From positions 124,001 to 188,000 of the forward strand of contig NZ_JARXYX010000015.1 of the NCBI RefSeq assembly GCF_029893585.1: DNA of 64,000 bases, given 5' to 3'. The notes below the pieces were generated by a model. That model was not told the origin of the DNA, did not search any database, and saw only the letters and a program-made list of their open reading frames with translations. Numbering within the stretch: position 1 is the stretch's first letter; each line of letters opens with the position of its first letter. A program made the translations under genes and the position numbers. The DNA is from Streptomyces sp. LBL (GTDB taxonomy: Bacteria; Actinomycetota; Actinomycetes; Streptomycetales; Streptomycetaceae). Shown here in pieces: positions 61,150-64,000 of the stretch.

Positions 61150-63447
61150 ATGACCTCTAGAAGAGTTGTGCTCGGATCCGTTCTGGGCGGCACAACAGCC
61201 GCCGCTCTCCCCGGAGTTGCTCAGGCTGAGCCCACCTCTGCCACACCCGCCGCCGGGGCCGGCCTCGCGCCCGGAGGTTCCTGGCGACTCCGCAACCGTA
61301 TGGACTCCGACGGCGCATGGGCCGACTTCCTGCGCGGGCAGGACCTGCTGTGGCGCAAGCTGCCCACGGTCTGGCACGAGGGCCCGTTCCTGGGTGACGG
61401 CCGGCTGGGCAGCATGGTGTACCGGGAACCGGACACGAACAGCATCCGGTTCACGGTTCAGCACGCGGAAGTGCAGGACCACCGCCCGGAGTTCGGCAGC
61501 GGCTGGGGCACCGCCCGGCTGCCCGTGGGACACCTGACCCTCGACCCGGTCGGCACCATCACAGCCGTCGACTGGCGTCTGAGCCTGTGGAACGCCGAAC
61601 TGACCGGCACCGTCACCACGGACAAGGGCACCCTGACACTCGCCGCTCTCATCCACGACGGGATCTTCGCCGCGCGCGTGACGGCCGGCGGTGGCGAGAA
61701 GGTCCGCTGGACCTTCCATCCCGAGGAGGCCATCAGCCCGCGCAAGATCCAGGAGGCGCCACCGGCCGGATACGTGGCCAACCCGCCCTGGACCACACGG
61801 ACCACCGGCGATGTCGAACAGGTCCTCCAGCCGCTCGTCGGCGGCGGCCAGACCGCCACGGCCTACCGCCGCTCCGGCGACACCCTCGTGCTCAACGTCG
61901 CCCACAGCCACCCCTCGAACACCCGGGCCGGCGACGACTCGCTGCGGAAGATCCAGCGCGCCGCCGGCTACGGGACGCTCCGCAAGGAACACACCCGCTG
62001 GTGGCAAGCGTTCTACCGCAAGAGCTTCGTCTCGATTCCCGACGAGCGGCTGCAGAGCTTCCACTGGATCCAGTTGTACAAGGTGGCGTCGGCCAGCCGC
62101 GAGGGCGGCCCCGTGATGGCCACCTCCGGGCCGTGGCTGGAACCCACCCCCTGGCCGGCCGTGTGGTGGAACCTCAACGTCCAGCTCGAGTACTGGCTCA
62201 TCCACGGCTCCAACCACCTGGAACTCGACTCGCTCGCCAGCACCCTCCGGCAGAGCCAGGAGCAGTTGGCCGCGAACGTGCCCACCGCGTACGAGTCGGA
62301 CAGCGCCGGAGTCGGTCGCAGTTCCGACATGTTCGCCAACCGCAGCGTCGGCACGCCCGGCACCGGCGCCGAAGTGGGCGACCTGACCTGGGCGTTGCAC
62401 AACGTCTGGCTGAGTTACCGGCACTCCATGGACAAGGCGCTCCTGCGCGACACGGTGTACCCGCTGCTGCGCCGCGCGATCAACTACTACCTGCACTTCC
62501 TCCAGCCGGGCGACGACGGCAAGCTGCACCTGCCGTCGACACTGTCGCCGGAATACCCGGTGGTGCCCCCGAGGGACACCAACTACGACCTGGCGCTCAT
62601 CCGTTGGGGATGCACCGCGCTCCTGGAGGCGACAGCACGCCTGAAGGTCGACGACCCGCTGAAGAGCCGCTGGCAGGAGGTGCTGGCCAAACTGACGCCG
62701 TACCCGGTCGACGAGAACGGCTTCATGATCGGGGGCGACACCCCGTACGCCCAGTCCCACCGCCACTACTCGCACCTGCTCATGGTCTACCCGCTGTACC
62801 TGGTGAACTGGGACCAGCCGGAGCAGCGGGAACTGATCGAGAAGTCGGTCGTGCGCTGGCACGCGCTGACCGGCGCCCACCGCGGATACAGCTACACGGG
62901 TGCCGCGTCGCTGTACGCGATGATGGGCCGCGGCGAGGTGGCACTGACGTATCTGAAGAAGTTCTTCGACCCCACCACACGCTTCCCGTGCCGCCCCAAC
63001 ACGCACTACACCGAGGCCGGTCCGGTCATCGAGACACCGCTGTCGGCGTCGCAGTCCCTGCACGACATGCTCTGCCAGAGCTGGGGCGGCGTCATCCGGG
63101 TCTTCCCCGCCGTCCCGCCCTCCTGGTCCGACGTCACCCTCCACGACTTCCGCACCCAGGGGGCCTTCCTGGTCAGCGCGGTCCGCACCGGAGGGACCAC
63201 CCGTTTCGTCCGCGTACGCAGCCTGGCGGGCGAGCCGCTCGAACTCCGCCACGGACTGCCCGCCGGCCGACTGACCGCCGTCCTCGACGACGGCAGCCCG
63301 GCACACACCCGCACGACATCCGAGGGCACCCTCGTCGTCGACCTCCCCAAGGGCCGCGAGGTCCTGCTGTACACCGGGGCACGACCCGATCTCGACATAG
63401 CTCCCGTCGACGTGAGCGAGCCCGGCGAGCCTTGGGGACTGCCGTAA
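61150..63447 (+). CDS. Exported GH95-like glycoside hydrolase
   Basis: A 765-residue secreted protein with a twin-arginine signal (MTSRRVVLGSVLGG, cut near AQA). The N-terminal beta-sandwich has FLGDGRLGSMVY; the alpha/alpha barrel has the family's N-x-N pair in WWNLNVQLEYW, the acid Glu in LPSTLSPEYP, and SHRHYSHLLMVYPL. GH95 enzymes act on alpha-1,2-fucosides or galactosides by inversion. GGAGG precedes the ATG. Shared promoter element with the GH29 fucosidase points to joint use on fucose-bearing glycans. Confidence 0.87.
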   Translation: MTSRRVVLGSVLGGTTAAALPGVAQAEPTSATPAAGAGLAPGGSWRLRNRMDSDGAWADFLRGQDLLWRKLPTVWHEGPFLGDGRLGSMVYREPDTNSIRFTVQHAEVQDHRPEFGSGWGTARLPVGHLTLDPVGTITAVDWRLSLWNAELTGTVTTDKGTLTLAALIHDGIFAARVTAGGGEKVRWTFHPEEAISPRKIQEAPPAGYVANPPWTTRTTGDVEQVLQPLVGGGQTATAYRRSGDTLVLNVAHSHPSNTRAGDDSLRKIQRAAGYGTLRKEHTRWWQAFYRKSFVSIPDERLQSFHWIQLYKVASASREGGPVMATSGPWLEPTPWPAVWWNLNVQLEYWLIHGSNHLELDSLASTLRQSQEQLAANVPTAYESDSAGVGRSSDMFANRSVGTPGTGAEVGDLTWALHNVWLSYRHSMDKALLRDTVYPLLRRAINYYLHFLQPGDDGKLHLPSTLSPEYPVVPPRDTNYDLALIRWGCTALLEATARLKVDDPLKSRWQEVLAKLTPYPVDENGFMIGGDTPYAQSHRHYSHLLMVYPLYLVNWDQPEQRELIEKSVVRWHALTGAHRGYSYTGAASLYAMMGRGEVALTYLKKFFDPTTRFPCRPNTHYTEAGPVIETPLSASQSLHDMLCQSWGGVIRVFPAVPPSWSDVTLHDFRTQGAFLVSAVRTGGTTRFVRVRSLAGEPLELRHGLPAGRLTAVLDDGSPAHTRTTSEGTLVVDLPKGREVLLYTGARPDLDIAPVDVSEPGEPWGLP

Positions 63448-63471
63448 CTCGACAGCGGATCCCAGCACTTC

Positions 63472-63511
63472 CCACGCCGGGGCCGGCACCGGGGTACCGG
63501 CCCCGGCGTGG
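63472..63511. terminator. Hairpin terminator of the GH95-like gene
   Basis: A perfect 15-bp stem (63472-63486 with 63497-63511) begins 25 bases after the stop codon. Confidence 0.85.
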
Positions 63512-63621
63512 ACTCGCTCCTCCCCCGCCCGGCATCGCTCACGGTGCCGGGCGGATGGGTGCGGGTGCCTTCGGACGGTCCGGGCGCCGGCACATGGACC
63601 GTGACCGCCGGAGTCACGTAC

Positions 63622-63635
63622 CGATGATCACATCG
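63622..63635. promoter_or_regulatory. CGATG-N4-CATCG dyad before the BASS transporter gene
   Basis: A 14-bp inverted repeat lies 47 bases upstream of the GTG at 63682. It shares the CCGATG core with the GH29 and GH95-like elements and may belong to the same control. Confidence 0.35.
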
Positions 63636-63681
63636 CGAGACGCCTTTGCGTCATGCCCCTGACCAAGCGTTGGCTCGCACG

Positions 63682-64000
63682 GTGAGTAGCGAACAACCCG
63701 AACAACCCCAACTGTCCGAACGGTCCGAACAGCCGGGACGGTCCCAACTGTCCGAGCAGCCCGAGCGGTCCGAACAGCCCGAACGGCTCGAACACCGCGG
63801 CAGTGACGCCGTCGGTGACCGCTCCGCGCGACGCGCCGTCACCGTCTTCCCGGTCTTCGTCCTCCTGGCCGGCGCCGTCGGCCTTCTGCTGCCGGGGACT
63901 TTCACCGGCTGGGGCGAGGCGGTGCCGTATCTGCTGGGCGTGGTGATGTTCTGCATGGGCGTCACCATGACCCCACAGGACTTCCGCGGCGTCGCCAGGC
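63682..64000 (+). CDS. BASS family transporter, N-terminal part
   Basis: The frame runs off the window; 106 codons are visible. After about 50 hydrophilic residues rich in SEQPE repeats comes the first helix (FPVFVLLAGAVGLLLPG) and then the bile acid:sodium symporter pattern LLGVVMFCMGVTMTPQDFRGV. It probably imports an organic anion with sodium. The GTG at 63682 is the apparent start, but the repetitive lead makes a later start possible. Confidence 0.8.
   Translation, partial: MSSEQPEQPQLSERSEQPGRSQLSEQPERSEQPERLEHRGSDAVGDRSARRAVTVFPVFVLLAGAVGLLLPGTFTGWGEAVPYLLGVVMFCMGVTMTPQDFRGVAR
63685..63797 (+). repeat. Degenerate short repeats coding a Ser/Glu/Gln/Pro-rich leader
   Basis: Imperfect copies of CCCGAACAACCC, TCCGAACGG and TCCGAGCAG fill the start of the BASS gene, giving a low-complexity N-terminus that is unlike the family. 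Confidence 0.75.

Noticed and set aside
60752..61153. 133-codon open frame before the GH95-like gene
   Set aside because: It crosses the promoter and operator-like elements, has mixed codon use and no family motif.
61105..63489. 794-codon open frame on the minus strand
   Set aside because: It is antisense to the GH95-like gene, which has a signal peptide, ribosome-binding site and catalytic motifs.

Overview
The window is chromosomal DNA from a high-GC actinomycete, most probably a Streptomyces. Third codon positions are almost all G or C, GTG and TTG starts are common, many neighbouring genes overlap by ATGA or GTGA, and twin-arginine exported glycosidases and several IclR regulators are present. 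No rRNA, tRNA, CRISPR array, transposase or phage gene was seen.

Bases 1-29946 form a large catabolic island. After the tail of a sugar-type ABC permease come a ThuA-like protein, an SDR, an acyl-CoA dehydrogenase, two AMP-forming acyl-CoA ligases, a thiolase, a double-domain CaiB CoA-transferase and two MaoC-type dehydratase pairs. Together these look like a beta-oxidation-type side-chain pathway. Interleaved are a Gfo/Idh/MocA oxidoreductase with a sugar isomerase-like TIM barrel, an SsuABC-type importer, and a tightly overlapping operon (20963-27320). That operon encodes a Rieske oxygenase, a 40-residue membrane protein, an M20-like protein lacking the usual metal ligands, an MhpB-like extradiol dioxygenase, an MhpC-like hydrolase, an IclR regulator and a MaoC pair. 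A ferredoxin reductase, a 7Fe ferredoxin and a second IclR gene follow. The lower meta-cleavage steps (MhpD, MhpF, MhpE) lie 15 kb away at 40987-43816 with their own IclR regulator.

Bases 30000-40871 hold a ROK regulator facing a seven-gene operon: Gfo/Idh oxidoreductase, quinone oxidoreductase, Dpp-type ABC importer with a fused double ATPase, and a second sugar isomerase-like TIM barrel. The content suggests import and oxidative processing of a sugar or glycoside. Taken with the same enzyme pair in the first island, one reading is that this strain imports glycosylated aromatics, removes the sugar oxidatively, and degrades the aglycone through CoA activation and meta-cleavage. This is inference.

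Bases 44952-48878 carry htpG, a small unknown protein, a phytanoyl-CoA dioxygenase-like protein and an AraC regulator. Bases 49060-63447 hold exported glycan-active proteins (a GH29 fucosidase, a beta-helix lyase-like protein, an alginate-lyase-like protein and a GH95-like protein). Within them, on the opposite strand, sit a carboxylate-amine ligase, a 32-codon ORF, an AsnO-like amidotransferase and an S9 peptidase, which may make and recycle a small peptide amide. The window ends in the start of a BASS-family transporter. An 11-bp motif just downstream of the predicted promoters of both the GH29 and the GH95-like genes suggests they are co-regulated. Short tandem duplications are unusually frequent between genes.
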